Below are positions 7,948 to 16,752 of a DNA stretch of 64,000 nucleotides, in pieces. Numbering within the stretch: position 1 is the first letter of the stretch; each line of letters starts with the position of its first letter. A model generated the notes under the pieces. That model was given only the letters and a program-made list of their open reading frames with translations, made no database searches and was not told the DNA's origin. This stretch comes from Mucilaginibacter sp. UR6-11 (GTDB lineage Bacteria; Bacteroidota; Bacteroidia; Sphingobacteriales; Sphingobacteriaceae). The stretch lies in assembly GCF_020880695.1 (NCBI RefSeq), contig NZ_JAJIWO010000003.1, forward strand, positions 124,001-188,000. Reading direction: 5' to 3'. The position numbers were made by a program, and so were the translations under genes.

Positions 7948-9420
7948 TTATGCGTTTTCGTATGCTGATACATCAACACTATCAAATTTCTTTAATGAGT
8001 TTTTGTAGAACTCTACCTGTGCCGGATCAAGATGGCCCGCTTCAATTTCTTCCAGTTTAGCCTGCTCGCTTGATTCTTTCAATAACAATTTCACCTCGGC
8101 CATTGCTATGGAAGGCAATACGCGGATAAACAGAAGGAATAAAGTAAAGAATACCCCTATTGAACCGATGAATACGGATACATCAATCCAGGTTGGGTAA
8201 AACATAGCCCAGCTTGAAGGGATATAATCGCGGTGTAATGAGGTTACGATAATCACGAAACGCTCAAACCACATACCGATGTTTACGATGATTGATAATA
8301 CCCATGACATCGGGATATTGGTACGCACCTTTTTAAACCACATTACCTGGGTCATTAACACGTTACAGCCGTACATCATACAAGCTGCCCACCAGTACGG
8401 ACCGATAAACCTGTTTAAGAAAGTATATTGCTCATACTCGCCACCGCTATAGTAAGCGATAAAGAATTCTGTAATATAAGCCACACCTACTACCGAACCT
8501 GTTACAAGGATGATCTTGTTCATTGATTCGATGTGGAACATGGTGATATAATTTTCCAGACCCAATACCTTACGCGTAACCAACAGCAGCGTTTGCACCA
8601 TGGCGAAACCAGAGAAAATAGCACCCGCAACGAAATATGGCGGGAAAATGGTGGTGTGCCATCCCGGCTCCAATGATGTTGCAAAGTCCATTGATACAAT
8701 GGTGTGTACCGATAGTACCAGTGGCGTAGAGATCCCCGCTAATATCAAGGATACGGTTTCAAAGCGTTGCCATGTTTTTACTGATCCTGTCCAGCCAAAA
8801 GAAAGGATAGAATAAATACGGCGGTACCAACCTGTACCACGATCACGGATGGTAGCGATATCCGGCAATAAACCGGTGTACCAGAATACTAATGATACCG
8901 AAAAATAAGTTGAGATCGCAAATACGTCCCAGATCAGCGGTGAGTTAAAGTTAACCCATAATGATCCGTATTGGTTAGGTAATGGTAAGCAATATAAAGC
9001 CATCCATGGGCGGCCCATGTGTGATACAACGTAAGTAGCCGCGCAGATTACCGCAAAGATCGTCATCGCCTCGGCCGAGCGGTTAATTGAGTTACGCCAT
9101 TTTTGACGGAACAGTAATAATACGGCAGAGATTAATGTACCGGCGTGACCAATACCTACCCACCACACGAAACCGGTGATGTCCCAGGCCCAGCCTACTG
9201 TTTTGTTTAAGCCCCATGAGCCTATACCAAACCAAAACGTCCAGCTTACTGCAAACACCCAAAGCAATGCGCCTAATGATGCAACGGTAAAACCAATCCA
9301 CCAGGCTTTGTTAGGTTTATTTTCAACAGGGCGCAAAACGTCATCTGTAATTTGGGCATAGGTTATATTCTTACCCGTGATTAACGGTTCCCTTATTATT
9401 GATTCTTTATGAGATGCCAT
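7948..9420 (-). CDS. actC: Alternative complex III subunit ActC (NrfD-like quinol-binding membrane subunit)
   Basis: ActC is the NrfD/PsrC-family membrane subunit next to the ActB iron-sulfur domain and is thought to hold the quinol site. The 490-residue protein has about ten helices. It carries family features such as GIGHAGTLISAVLLLFRQ (about residues 91-108), HMGRPWMALY and VSMDFATSLEPGWHTTIFPPYF. A short cytosolic tail rich in Glu and Lys ends the protein. It lies 19 bases after actB and two bases before actD. Compared with ActF it is longer and closer to the canonical NrfD pattern. Confidence 0.93.
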   Translation of the reverse strand: MASHKESIIREPLITGKNITYAQITDDVLRPVENKPNKAWWIGFTVASLGALLWVFAVSWTFWFGIGSWGLNKTVGWAWDITGFVWWVGIGHAGTLISAVLLLFRQKWRNSINRSAEAMTIFAVICAATYVVSHMGRPWMALYCLPLPNQYGSLWVNFNSPLIWDVFAISTYFSVSLVFWYTGLLPDIATIRDRGTGWYRRIYSILSFGWTGSVKTWQRFETVSLILAGISTPLVLSVHTIVSMDFATSLEPGWHTTIFPPYFVAGAIFSGFAMVQTLLLVTRKVLGLENYITMFHIESMNKIILVTGSVVGVAYITEFFIAYYSGGEYEQYTFLNRFIGPYWWAACMMYGCNVLMTQVMWFKKVRTNIPMSWVLSIIVNIGMWFERFVIIVTSLHRDYIPSSWAMFYPTWIDVSVFIGSIGVFFTLFLLFIRVLPSIAMAEVKLLLKESSEQAKLEEIEAGHLDPAQVEFYKNSLKKFDSVDVSAYENA

Positions 9421-9439
9421 ATTATAGCTATTGTAAAGA

Positions 9440-12400
9440 TTAAGCTTCTAATTCAGTTGTGTTTCTAACCTTAACCTGGTAACCAATACCCGGCTGTACG
9501 TTTAGTTCTTCCAATACGTAGTAGGTCCTTTCGCTGCGCAATGCTTTTGATACTTCAGAGTTAGGATCATTTCCGTTACCGAATACAATTGCATTTGCAG
9601 AACATGTTTGCTGGCAAGCTACTTTAATGTCGCCGTCTTTAACAGGGCGTTTTTCCATTTTAGCTTGTAATTTGCCCGCCTGGATCCGTTGTACACACAT
9701 TGAGCATTTTTCCATAACCCCACGGAAACGTGTAGTTACATCCGGATTTAATACCAGTTGTGTATGTTGTTCTGCCAGGTAGTTCTCAAAACGTGAATCG
9801 TTCCAGTAGTTGAACCAGTTGAAACGGCGCACTTTATACGGACAGTTGTTAGCGCAATAACGTGTACCTACGCAACGGTTGTAAGCCATGTGGTTTAAAC
9901 CTTCTGACGAGTGAACGGTAGCCAATACCGGGCAAACAGTTTCGCAAGGTGCGTGATCACAGTGCTGACAAAGCATTGGCTGGTGTACAACCGATACATT
10001 GTTCAGGCTTTTCAGTTTATCAATCTCGTGCTCCTCGGTAATGCTTTTTCCTTCTTCGTTAAAGCTGTAGTAACGGTCAATACGGATCCAGTGCATTTCG
10101 CGGCGGCGGCGAACTTCGTCTCTGCCTACAACCGGTACGTTATTTTCAGCATTACAGGCAACCACGCAGGCACCACAACCGGTACAAGCGTTAAGGTCAA
10201 TAGCCATTACCCAGTTATATGCAGGGCGGTCATATTCTTCCCACAAACTTTTGTAGTCTTTATGCTCACCGTCTTTACCGCTGTTTTTGTACGGGTTTTT
10301 CTTATATTCTGTAAATGAAGCTTCGCGGATAACACTACGACCCTCATAAGAGTGGTGCGTTTGTGTTTGTGCAAGGATGATGTTATCGCCGGTTACAGAT
10401 ATTTTAGCAACGGCGGTAGTTTGCAAAGTGCCGTTACGGAAGCTATGCAGCGGATAAGCATTTTTACCAATGCCCGATTCAATTACCGCACCACCTTTTA
10501 CACGGCCGTAACCTACAGCTACCGATATGGTACCTTCTGCCTGTCCCGGCTGTAATAATACCGGTAAAGCAATTGAGGTTCCGTTTGCATCAATCGTAAT
10601 CACATCGCCTTCCTGTAAGCCCAATGCTTTAAGGTCGGTAAGTGACATGGCTGCAAAGTTATCCCAGGTAACTTTTGAAACCGGATCCGGCAACTCCTGT
10701 AACCATGGATTATTAGCATGCTTACCATCACGGATAGCCGTATTCTGGTATAAATGTAATTCGTATGCTTTATCGCCAGACGCAACCAGTTGCGCGCTTT
10801 GAGTTAAAATAGTTTGTGCTACAGCATTCAAATCACGGCTGAAAGCGTATGCACCGGCTGGTTTATCGGCAACCTTAACAAAACCGGTTTGCAATATTGT
10901 TTCCCAACCTTTTTGACCGGATAAACCGGCTAAAGGCAACACGCTCTTATCCCAGTTATTTCTAACATAGGTGTAATAAGATTTAACCGCGTTATTGCTC
11001 CAGATCAATAAACTCTCTTCGGCCTGGCGGGTGTTGTAAACCGGGTTAATAGTTGGCTGCAGTACAGTATAATAACCTGTAATTGCGCTGTCATCACCCC
11101 ATGATTCCAAATAATGATGGTTAGGTGCAACAACTGTGCTTATTGCAGCAGTCTCATCAAGGCTTGGATTAAAAGAAACTTTCAAAGGCACTTTAGCAAG
11201 CGCATCCTTTAATTCTTTAGTGTTACAGTAATCATAAACCGGGTTAGCATTCAGGAACAGTACACCGGCTACATCACCTTTTTTGGCGTCATTGATAAAT
11301 TCAACCAGGTCGGCATCATTACCTTTATATTGATTTGAATTATTATCCAGATCAATAGTAGTTCCATAGCTTCCTAAGGCGGCATTAATGGCGTTAACCA
11401 ATACCTGCGTGGCTACGTCGTTAGATCCGGCCACTACCAGCGCCTTACCTTTTGCAGCCACTAATTCTTTGGCAGCAATGATGATGGCATTGTTGAGGGC
11501 GTTATCAGCTAGTTTTTTGCTGCCCGGTAAAGTAGTGCCGGTAACAGCGTTATATAAGTTGATTAAAGCAACACCTTCTTCTGATGGTTTTACCGGGATG
11601 CGTACGTCGGCATTAGTTCCTGTCAAACTCATACCGGTTTCAAACTGGATATGACGTGACATTTTTTTGCTTTGCAGCGATTTGTTGTTACGGTTTGATA
11701 CGTACTGACGGGTAAACTCATCGCCCGAGATCCAGGTTCCCAGGAAATCAGCGCCAAAGCTTACAATAACGTCTGCCTTATCAAAATTATAGTGAGGCAA
11801 TACCGCTTTACCAAAACTGTTTTGGTTAGCCTGTATGATACCTGTATAGGATACCGCGTCATAAGTAATATGCTTGGCGGTTGGGTATTCGGTAATAAAA
11901 TCGGCAATTACAGCCAATGTAGACGGGCTGCTTATTGATGAAGACAGGATAGCTATCTTTTTGCCCGAATCTTTAATTTTAGCAAGTTCAAGTTTCACAT
12001 AATCATCAAGATCGCTCCACTCTTTTTCGCTGCCGTTCAGTAATGGTGATTTAACACGGCTTACATCATACAGATCAAGCACCGATGCCTGTGCCTGCGC
12101 ACTTAATCCGCCTTTTGATAAAAGATCATTTGGGTTACCCTCAACTTTAATGGGGCGGCCCTCACGGGTTTTAACCAAAATGGCATGGCCATCATAAGTT
12201 GAAGCATAGTAGTTGGCTACGCCCGGGGTAATCTCTTCCGGCTTTATCAGGTACGGTATAGATTTGTGTACCGGTACTTTTTGGCAAGCCGCCAAAGTAA
12301 CCGCGCCCACACCAAAACCCACTGCCTTTAAAAAGTCGCGACGAGGAGTTTTGCCTAGTAAACCTTCTCCGCTCAACACATCTTCGATAGGAATAGGTTC

Positions 12401-12487
12401 CGCGAATTCGTGTTTATTTTTCTCAACAAATTCCGGCGTTTTGTTTAGCTCTTCTAAACCTTTCCAGTATTTTTTATTGCTATCCAT
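9440..12487 (-). CDS. actB: Alternative complex III subunit ActB (molybdopterin-like plus four-cluster ferredoxin domain)
   Basis: ActB carries the iron-sulfur wire of alternative complex III. In its 1015 residues a Tat-like signal comes first (RRDFLK at 49-54) directly followed by a lipobox ending at Cys68. A molybdopterin-oxidoreductase-like domain (about 80-700) follows; in this family it holds no molybdenum. The C-terminal ferredoxin domain has Cys at 768/771/774/778, 840/843/848/852, 872/878/882 and 928/931/958/962. In the third group Thr875 stands where a Cys would be, which in this family goes with a [3Fe-4S] cluster; the others should bind [4Fe-4S]. The gene is 41 bases after actA and 19 before actC. 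The length is normal for the Bacteroidota fused B1-B2 form. Confidence 0.96.
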   Translation of the reverse strand: MDSNKKYWKGLEELNKTPEFVEKNKHEFAEPIPIEDVLSGEGLLGKTPRRDFLKAVGFGVGAVTLAACQKVPVHKSIPYLIKPEEITPGVANYYASTYDGHAILVKTREGRPIKVEGNPNDLLSKGGLSAQAQASVLDLYDVSRVKSPLLNGSEKEWSDLDDYVKLELAKIKDSGKKIAILSSSISSPSTLAVIADFITEYPTAKHITYDAVSYTGIIQANQNSFGKAVLPHYNFDKADVIVSFGADFLGTWISGDEFTRQYVSNRNNKSLQSKKMSRHIQFETGMSLTGTNADVRIPVKPSEEGVALINLYNAVTGTTLPGSKKLADNALNNAIIIAAKELVAAKGKALVVAGSNDVATQVLVNAINAALGSYGTTIDLDNNSNQYKGNDADLVEFINDAKKGDVAGVLFLNANPVYDYCNTKELKDALAKVPLKVSFNPSLDETAAISTVVAPNHHYLESWGDDSAITGYYTVLQPTINPVYNTRQAEESLLIWSNNAVKSYYTYVRNNWDKSVLPLAGLSGQKGWETILQTGFVKVADKPAGAYAFSRDLNAVAQTILTQSAQLVASGDKAYELHLYQNTAIRDGKHANNPWLQELPDPVSKVTWDNFAAMSLTDLKALGLQEGDVITIDANGTSIALPVLLQPGQAEGTISVAVGYGRVKGGAVIESGIGKNAYPLHSFRNGTLQTTAVAKISVTGDNIILAQTQTHHSYEGRSVIREASFTEYKKNPYKNSGKDGEHKDYKSLWEEYDRPAYNWVMAIDLNACTGCGACVVACNAENNVPVVGRDEVRRRREMHWIRIDRYYSFNEEGKSITEEHEIDKLKSLNNVSVVHQPMLCQHCDHAPCETVCPVLATVHSSEGLNHMAYNRCVGTRYCANNCPYKVRRFNWFNYWNDSRFENYLAEQHTQLVLNPDVTTRFRGVMEKCSMCVQRIQAGKLQAKMEKRPVKDGDIKVACQQTCSANAIVFGNGNDPNSEVSKALRSERTYYVLEELNVQPGIGYQVKVRNTTELEA

Positions 12488-12528
12488 TTAAGCTATAGTA
12501 TAAACTGTAATGCTAAGTTCTGTTATAA

Positions 12529-13803
12529 TTAATAATGGCATTTGCCGCACTCAATACCACCCAATTGCGCAGGTGTAACTTTCACGCCTTTTTTAATCAG
12601 GTCGTGAACGGCTATCATATTTTCGTAGTAAGCATTGCCTTTCATATTGATGTCTGTGCGTTTGTGGCACTGTATACACCATTTCATTGTAAGTGGCGAG
12701 TACTGGTAAACCTCTTTCATGGTCTCAACCGGGCCGTGGCATTGCTGACATTTAATACCGCCAACTTTAACGTGTTGTGAGTGATTAAAGTAAGCGAAAT
12801 CCGGCAGGTTGTGGATACGGATCCACTGAATAGGACGTGCTTTTAAGCTATCGTATTTTTGAGTTTGAGGGTCATAACCCAATGCATCATAGATCTTATG
12901 TATCTCAGGCGACTCGGTTTTAACAACCTTGTGGCAGTTCATACAAACGTTTAATGATGGTATTGAGGCGTTTTTAGATTTGAACGCACCCGAGTGGCAA
13001 TACTGGCATTCAATTTTCATGATACCGGCATGTAACTCATGCGAATATTTAATAGGCTGCACCGGCTGATAACCCTGGTGAACGTTGGTGTTCCATAAAG
13101 CAACCCAGGTCCAGCTGCCCATGGCAAGCGTGCCGCAGAAAATGATAAAGAATACCAGTTTCTTGTTTTTTAATACCCTTTTTACAGTAGCGTATTTATC
13201 AACAGCAACAGTTTCTTCCGTAACCTCTGTTTCAGCAGGCAATAATCTTCTGCCGGTTAACAAACGCTCTAAAGTTGCGATAACCTTGTTTAATATTAAT
13301 ATAATAATCAAAGCAAGGACGATAACACCAATAAGGGCGTAAACAACCAGATTACTCGGGCCTGAATCTTCGGCTGCTGCACCAGCTGCCGGGGCGGCTT
13401 TTGCTTTGTCATCCTGGATTTTTTTCCAGTCGGCACGTACATAGGCTAAAATGTCTGCAACATCCCCGTCTGACAAGCTTGGGAAAGCCGGCATCACCGA
13501 TTGGCTGAATTCATTAAAGATCTTCAGTGCCTTAGGGTCTTTTGCTGCAACCAGCGCTGAACTGTTGTGGATCCAGCTGGCTAACCATTTGTCATCAGTG
13601 TCTGATGATATGATAGGGCCCAGTGCAGGACCAGTCATACGTGCGTCTATTTTATGACAGCCGGTACAACCGGCAGACTTAAATACCGCCTCGCCTTTTG
13701 CAGCGTCGCCTTGCGCCTTAGCAGAAATTCCCCAAACAGTAAAACAGGCAAGCAGTAAAACTGACCTTGAGAATTGCTTAAAAATTAATGAGATGCTTCT
13801 CAT
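12529..13803 (-). CDS. actA: Alternative complex III subunit ActA, multiheme cytochrome c with extra N-terminal monoheme domain
   Basis: ActA is the periplasmic multiheme cytochrome that takes electrons from ActB. The 424-residue protein has a signal peptide (to about residue 31), a class I cytochrome domain with CTGCH at 46-50, an Ala/Pro-rich linker, a membrane helix at about 150-172, a second helix at about 214-237, and then five CXXCH motifs starting at Cys266, 287, 352, 376 and 419. So six hemes are expected. The C-terminal pentaheme part corresponds to canonical ActA, and the first domain looks like a fused monoheme cytochrome. It is the first gene of the act-cox operon, with a promoter match about 85-118 bases upstream of its start. 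Confidence 0.94.
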   Translation of the reverse strand: MRSISLIFKQFSRSVLLLACFTVWGISAKAQGDAAKGEAVFKSAGCTGCHKIDARMTGPALGPIISSDTDDKWLASWIHNSSALVAAKDPKALKIFNEFSQSVMPAFPSLSDGDVADILAYVRADWKKIQDDKAKAAPAAGAAAEDSGPSNLVVYALIGVIVLALIIILILNKVIATLERLLTGRRLLPAETEVTEETVAVDKYATVKRVLKNKKLVFFIIFCGTLAMGSWTWVALWNTNVHQGYQPVQPIKYSHELHAGIMKIECQYCHSGAFKSKNASIPSLNVCMNCHKVVKTESPEIHKIYDALGYDPQTQKYDSLKARPIQWIRIHNLPDFAYFNHSQHVKVGGIKCQQCHGPVETMKEVYQYSPLTMKWCIQCHKRTDINMKGNAYYENMIAVHDLIKKGVKVTPAQLGGIECGKCHY

Positions 13804-14223
13804 AAAGTTGTATTGATGCTAAATAGTTATTTGTATAGTGTGATGAAACTGAGTAAAGGGTACAACCTTCCTCGGATTTTTCAGCCACAAAAGTATAATT
13901 TATTAAATAATCGCTGACAAATAAATGACAGTAATAACTAATTTATAATCGTTCTAAATAAATTAAAAATCGCTAAAAAAACCTTTGAAAATCAATCAAA
14001 TATGCAATACCTCCGCCAATTAGTTATTAAAATGTTCATATTTTACTAAATGGCCGGTTTGTTTTATCAGTTATAAGGCGCGTTTATTGCGGATTAAAAC
14101 CTGATCCGGAAACCCCTCAATAGAGTTGCCCGTTATTCCCGCCCACGCCGTAAAAAACCGGCTAAATTTTTGCTTTGTCGCCGTGATTTAGCTATATTGC
14201 AGTCTGCCTAAATCACCAATTAC
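13804..14223. other. 420-base divergent intergenic region
   Basis: This AT-rich spacer separates the minus-strand actA from the plus-strand gene at 14224. It holds the act promoter match (13888-13921) and a weaker plus-strand candidate: TTTG at 14169-14172, 20 bases, then TATATTGC at 14193-14200, about 24 bases before the start at 14224. The last element deviates from TAnnTTTG at two positions. No ORF, tRNA or strong hairpin was seen in the remainder. Confidence 0.5.
13888..13921 (-). promoter_or_regulatory. Predicted Bacteroidota sigma-A promoter of the act-cox operon
   Basis: On the minus strand TTTG (13921-13918) is followed after 22 bases by TACTTTTG (13895-13888), a full match to the Bacteroidota pattern TTTG/N17-23/TAnnTTTG. 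Transcription would start near 13881, giving a leader of roughly 78 nt before actA. Both elements sit in an AT-rich region with no ORF. It is a motif match, not a measured start site. Confidence 0.5.
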
Positions 14224-16704
14224 ATGATAGCTACAAAATCGCGCCTCATTGTTATGTTTTTGGCTTTACCCGTTCTTTTTACGGGACTTGCCGGTTTTAG
14301 TTTAAATGATGATCCTGTTATTTTAAAAATAGTAGGGCAGCTGGACAAATGGGCAACTATTTATCCAACCGAAAAGGTGTACCTGCAGCTGGATAAACCT
14401 TATTATTCAGCGGGCGATAATATCTGGTTTAAAGCCTATGTCACACTAAATAACAGGCACCGGTTATCCGCATTAAGCAAGGTATTAAATGTAGATCTGA
14501 TTGACACGCACGACTCGGTTAAACGTCGTATTAAATTAGCTATCAATAACGGGGTAGCCTGGGGCGACTTCACCCTGCCCGATACCTTAATTGCGGGTAA
14601 CTATCATATTAGGGCCTACACCAACTGGATGCGCAACGCGGGACCTGATTATTATTTCGATAAAACAATTGCCGTAGGCAATGCGGCAATGCTGGCGTTA
14701 CAAAAAAACAAATCCGCGGCTAAAACCGGTAACGGAGGTCCTGATATCCGGTTTTTCCCCGAAAGCGGTAACCTGGTTAATGGGCTGCGTTCAAAAGTCG
14801 CCATCAAAGCTGTAAGTCCAACCGGGCTCGGGGTAGATATAACAGGATCTGTCATCGACAATGAAAATAACGTAGTAAGTAATTTTACAACCCGCCATCT
14901 GGGCATGGGGATATTTGCGCTGACTCCCCAGGCCGGTAAAACCTACAGAGCGCTCATCACCTATCTAAACGGCAAAAAACAAACTGTAAACTTGCCCCGG
15001 GCTATAAGTAGCGGATACGTTTTAACGATCAATACCCTTGATTCGGCCAATATAAGCGTTAAGGTAGCGGCCAGCGCTAATATGACCAATAGCGGGCAGT
15101 TTTATATTGTTGCACAAAGCGGCGGCGAAGCGTTGTATATCGCCAACAACAAAACAGTTGGTAATACTTTTATGGTTAATGTGCCCGCGGCCAAATTCCC
15201 ATCCGGCATAGTACAGTTTACCCTCTTTTCGGCCACAGGCGAGCCGCTAAGTGAACGTTTGGCTTTTGTCCGGCACCAAAATGATTTATTAAACCTGCAT
15301 ATCAATGCCAACCCTGTAAGCACTGTGCGCGAAAAATATAAAATTGACCTGGACGCACAAAACAATGGCAAACCGGCAGAAGGTAATTTTTCGGTAGCTG
15401 TGCTTGATGAAAGTAAAGTATCCGCCCGTCAAACCGATGAAACCACCATCCTGGCGCACCTGCTGCTTACTTCTGACCTGCGCGGATATATTGAAAACCC
15501 GGCCTATTATTTTGAAAATGCCAATGAGACTACCCGGGCCGATCTGGACGTGCTCATGCTTACACAAGGCTACCGCAGGTTTGAATGGAAGCCCTTACTG
15601 GCCGGCGCAATTAAGGCGCCACTGTACCAGGCTGAAGACGACATTGAAATTTCAGGAATGGTAACAACCCCCGGTAAAAAGCCAATGCCTAATGCTAAAG
15701 TATTTCTGTTTAGCCGTACAAACGGATTTTTTTTCAGGGATACAGTTGCCAATGAACAGGGGCGCTTTGTCTTTAAAAATTTGACGCTGACTGACAGCAC
15801 ACGATTTGTATTGCAGGCCCGCACGCCAAAAAACGGCACCTATGCAGAGATCTTTTTAGACGAAAAAGAAGTGGCCGAACCTAACGGCAGGCAAACCAGC
15901 TATAACGACTATAACCAACCCGACCTGCTGAATTACGTAAAATACAGCAAGGAGCTTACCGACCAGGAAATAAAATATGGGGTAGGCAATCATACCATTC
16001 TTTTAAAACAGGTAAACGTGCGTGCAAAATTACAAAAGCCTGTTTTGTCTTATTCTTCCAATATATCCGGGGCCGGTAATGCCGATCAGGTTTTAACCAA
16101 TGATATGCTCTATAAATATGGACCGGGTGATTTAGAAATGTTTTTACAAACCCGGGTAAACGGAATATATTTTGTTGACGGCTATCCGTATTCAAGGAGG
16201 GGGCAGGGTGTGGATAGCGGTAAAATGCTTGTTTTAATTAATGGTGTAGAAAGTTACAATGGCGTAGCCGACCTGATGACGGGCGATGTGGGCAGCGTAG
16301 AGATATTAAAGGGGGCTAACCATTCTGCATTATTTGGCCCGCGGGCAATGAATGGTATTATGATTATTAACCTGAAAACCGGGATTGATGCTATGAATAA
16401 TCTGTCTAAAAACTCTTCGCCCGATGTAGCCAGGTTTATATCCAAAGGTTATTACGCAGCGCGCGAATTTTACTCGCCACAATATGATGATCCGAAAACC
16501 AATAAAACCCTGGCTGATTTACGGACAACTATTTACTGGAACCCAAATGTCAGCACGGATAGCAACGGTCATGCCTCTTTTGAATACTACAATGCCGGCA
16601 CGCCGGGCACCTATCGCGTAATAGTTGAAGGCATAGATGCAAATGGCCACCTGGGCCATGAAGTATACAGGTATAAAGTGCAGGGTATAGTAACGTCTAA
16701 ATAA
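14224..16704 (+). CDS. Secreted plug-domain protein with macroglobulin-like N-terminus, no beta-barrel
   Basis: The 826-residue protein has a signal peptide (about residues 1-25). Next comes an MG2-like macroglobulin region with YPTEKVYLQLDKPYYSAGD from residue 47, Ig-like strands, a carboxypeptidase-regulatory-like segment at about 475-545 (ISGMVTTPGKKPMPNAKVFLF), and a TonB-receptor plug domain at about 600-720 with LVLINGVE and VGSVEILKGANHSALFGPRAMNG. A short MG-like tail ends at the C-terminus. A SusC-type receptor would need a further 600 or more residues of barrel, which is absent, so it is not a transporter by itself. The family is common in Bacteroidota and has no established function. 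It is monocistronic here, facing away from actA. Confidence 0.75.
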   Translation: MIATKSRLIVMFLALPVLFTGLAGFSLNDDPVILKIVGQLDKWATIYPTEKVYLQLDKPYYSAGDNIWFKAYVTLNNRHRLSALSKVLNVDLIDTHDSVKRRIKLAINNGVAWGDFTLPDTLIAGNYHIRAYTNWMRNAGPDYYFDKTIAVGNAAMLALQKNKSAAKTGNGGPDIRFFPESGNLVNGLRSKVAIKAVSPTGLGVDITGSVIDNENNVVSNFTTRHLGMGIFALTPQAGKTYRALITYLNGKKQTVNLPRAISSGYVLTINTLDSANISVKVAASANMTNSGQFYIVAQSGGEALYIANNKTVGNTFMVNVPAAKFPSGIVQFTLFSATGEPLSERLAFVRHQNDLLNLHINANPVSTVREKYKIDLDAQNNGKPAEGNFSVAVLDESKVSARQTDETTILAHLLLTSDLRGYIENPAYYFENANETTRADLDVLMLTQGYRRFEWKPLLAGAIKAPLYQAEDDIEISGMVTTPGKKPMPNAKVFLFSRTNGFFFRDTVANEQGRFVFKNLTLTDSTRFVLQARTPKNGTYAEIFLDEKEVAEPNGRQTSYNDYNQPDLLNYVKYSKELTDQEIKYGVGNHTILLKQVNVRAKLQKPVLSYSSNISGAGNADQVLTNDMLYKYGPGDLEMFLQTRVNGIYFVDGYPYSRRGQGVDSGKMLVLINGVESYNGVADLMTGDVGSVEILKGANHSALFGPRAMNGIMIINLKTGIDAMNNLSKNSSPDVARFISKGYYAAREFYSPQYDDPKTNKTLADLRTTIYWNPNVSTDSNGHASFEYYNAGTPGTYRVIVEGIDANGHLGHEVYRYKVQGIVTSK

Positions 16705-16711
16705 AGGTAAA

Positions 16712-16745
16712 CAGCCTTACCAAGTTTCAAAACTCCGTAAGGCTG
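16712..16745. terminator. Hairpin between convergent genes
   Basis: A nine-base stem, CAGCCTTAC at 16712-16720 and GTAAGGCTG at 16737-16745, encloses a 16-nt loop. It lies just after the stop of the plug-domain gene and before the stop of the convergent deoxyhypusine-synthase-like gene. No long U-tract follows on either side, so it is a plausible but not classical bidirectional terminator. Confidence 0.45.
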
Positions 16746-16752
16746 CATTAGC

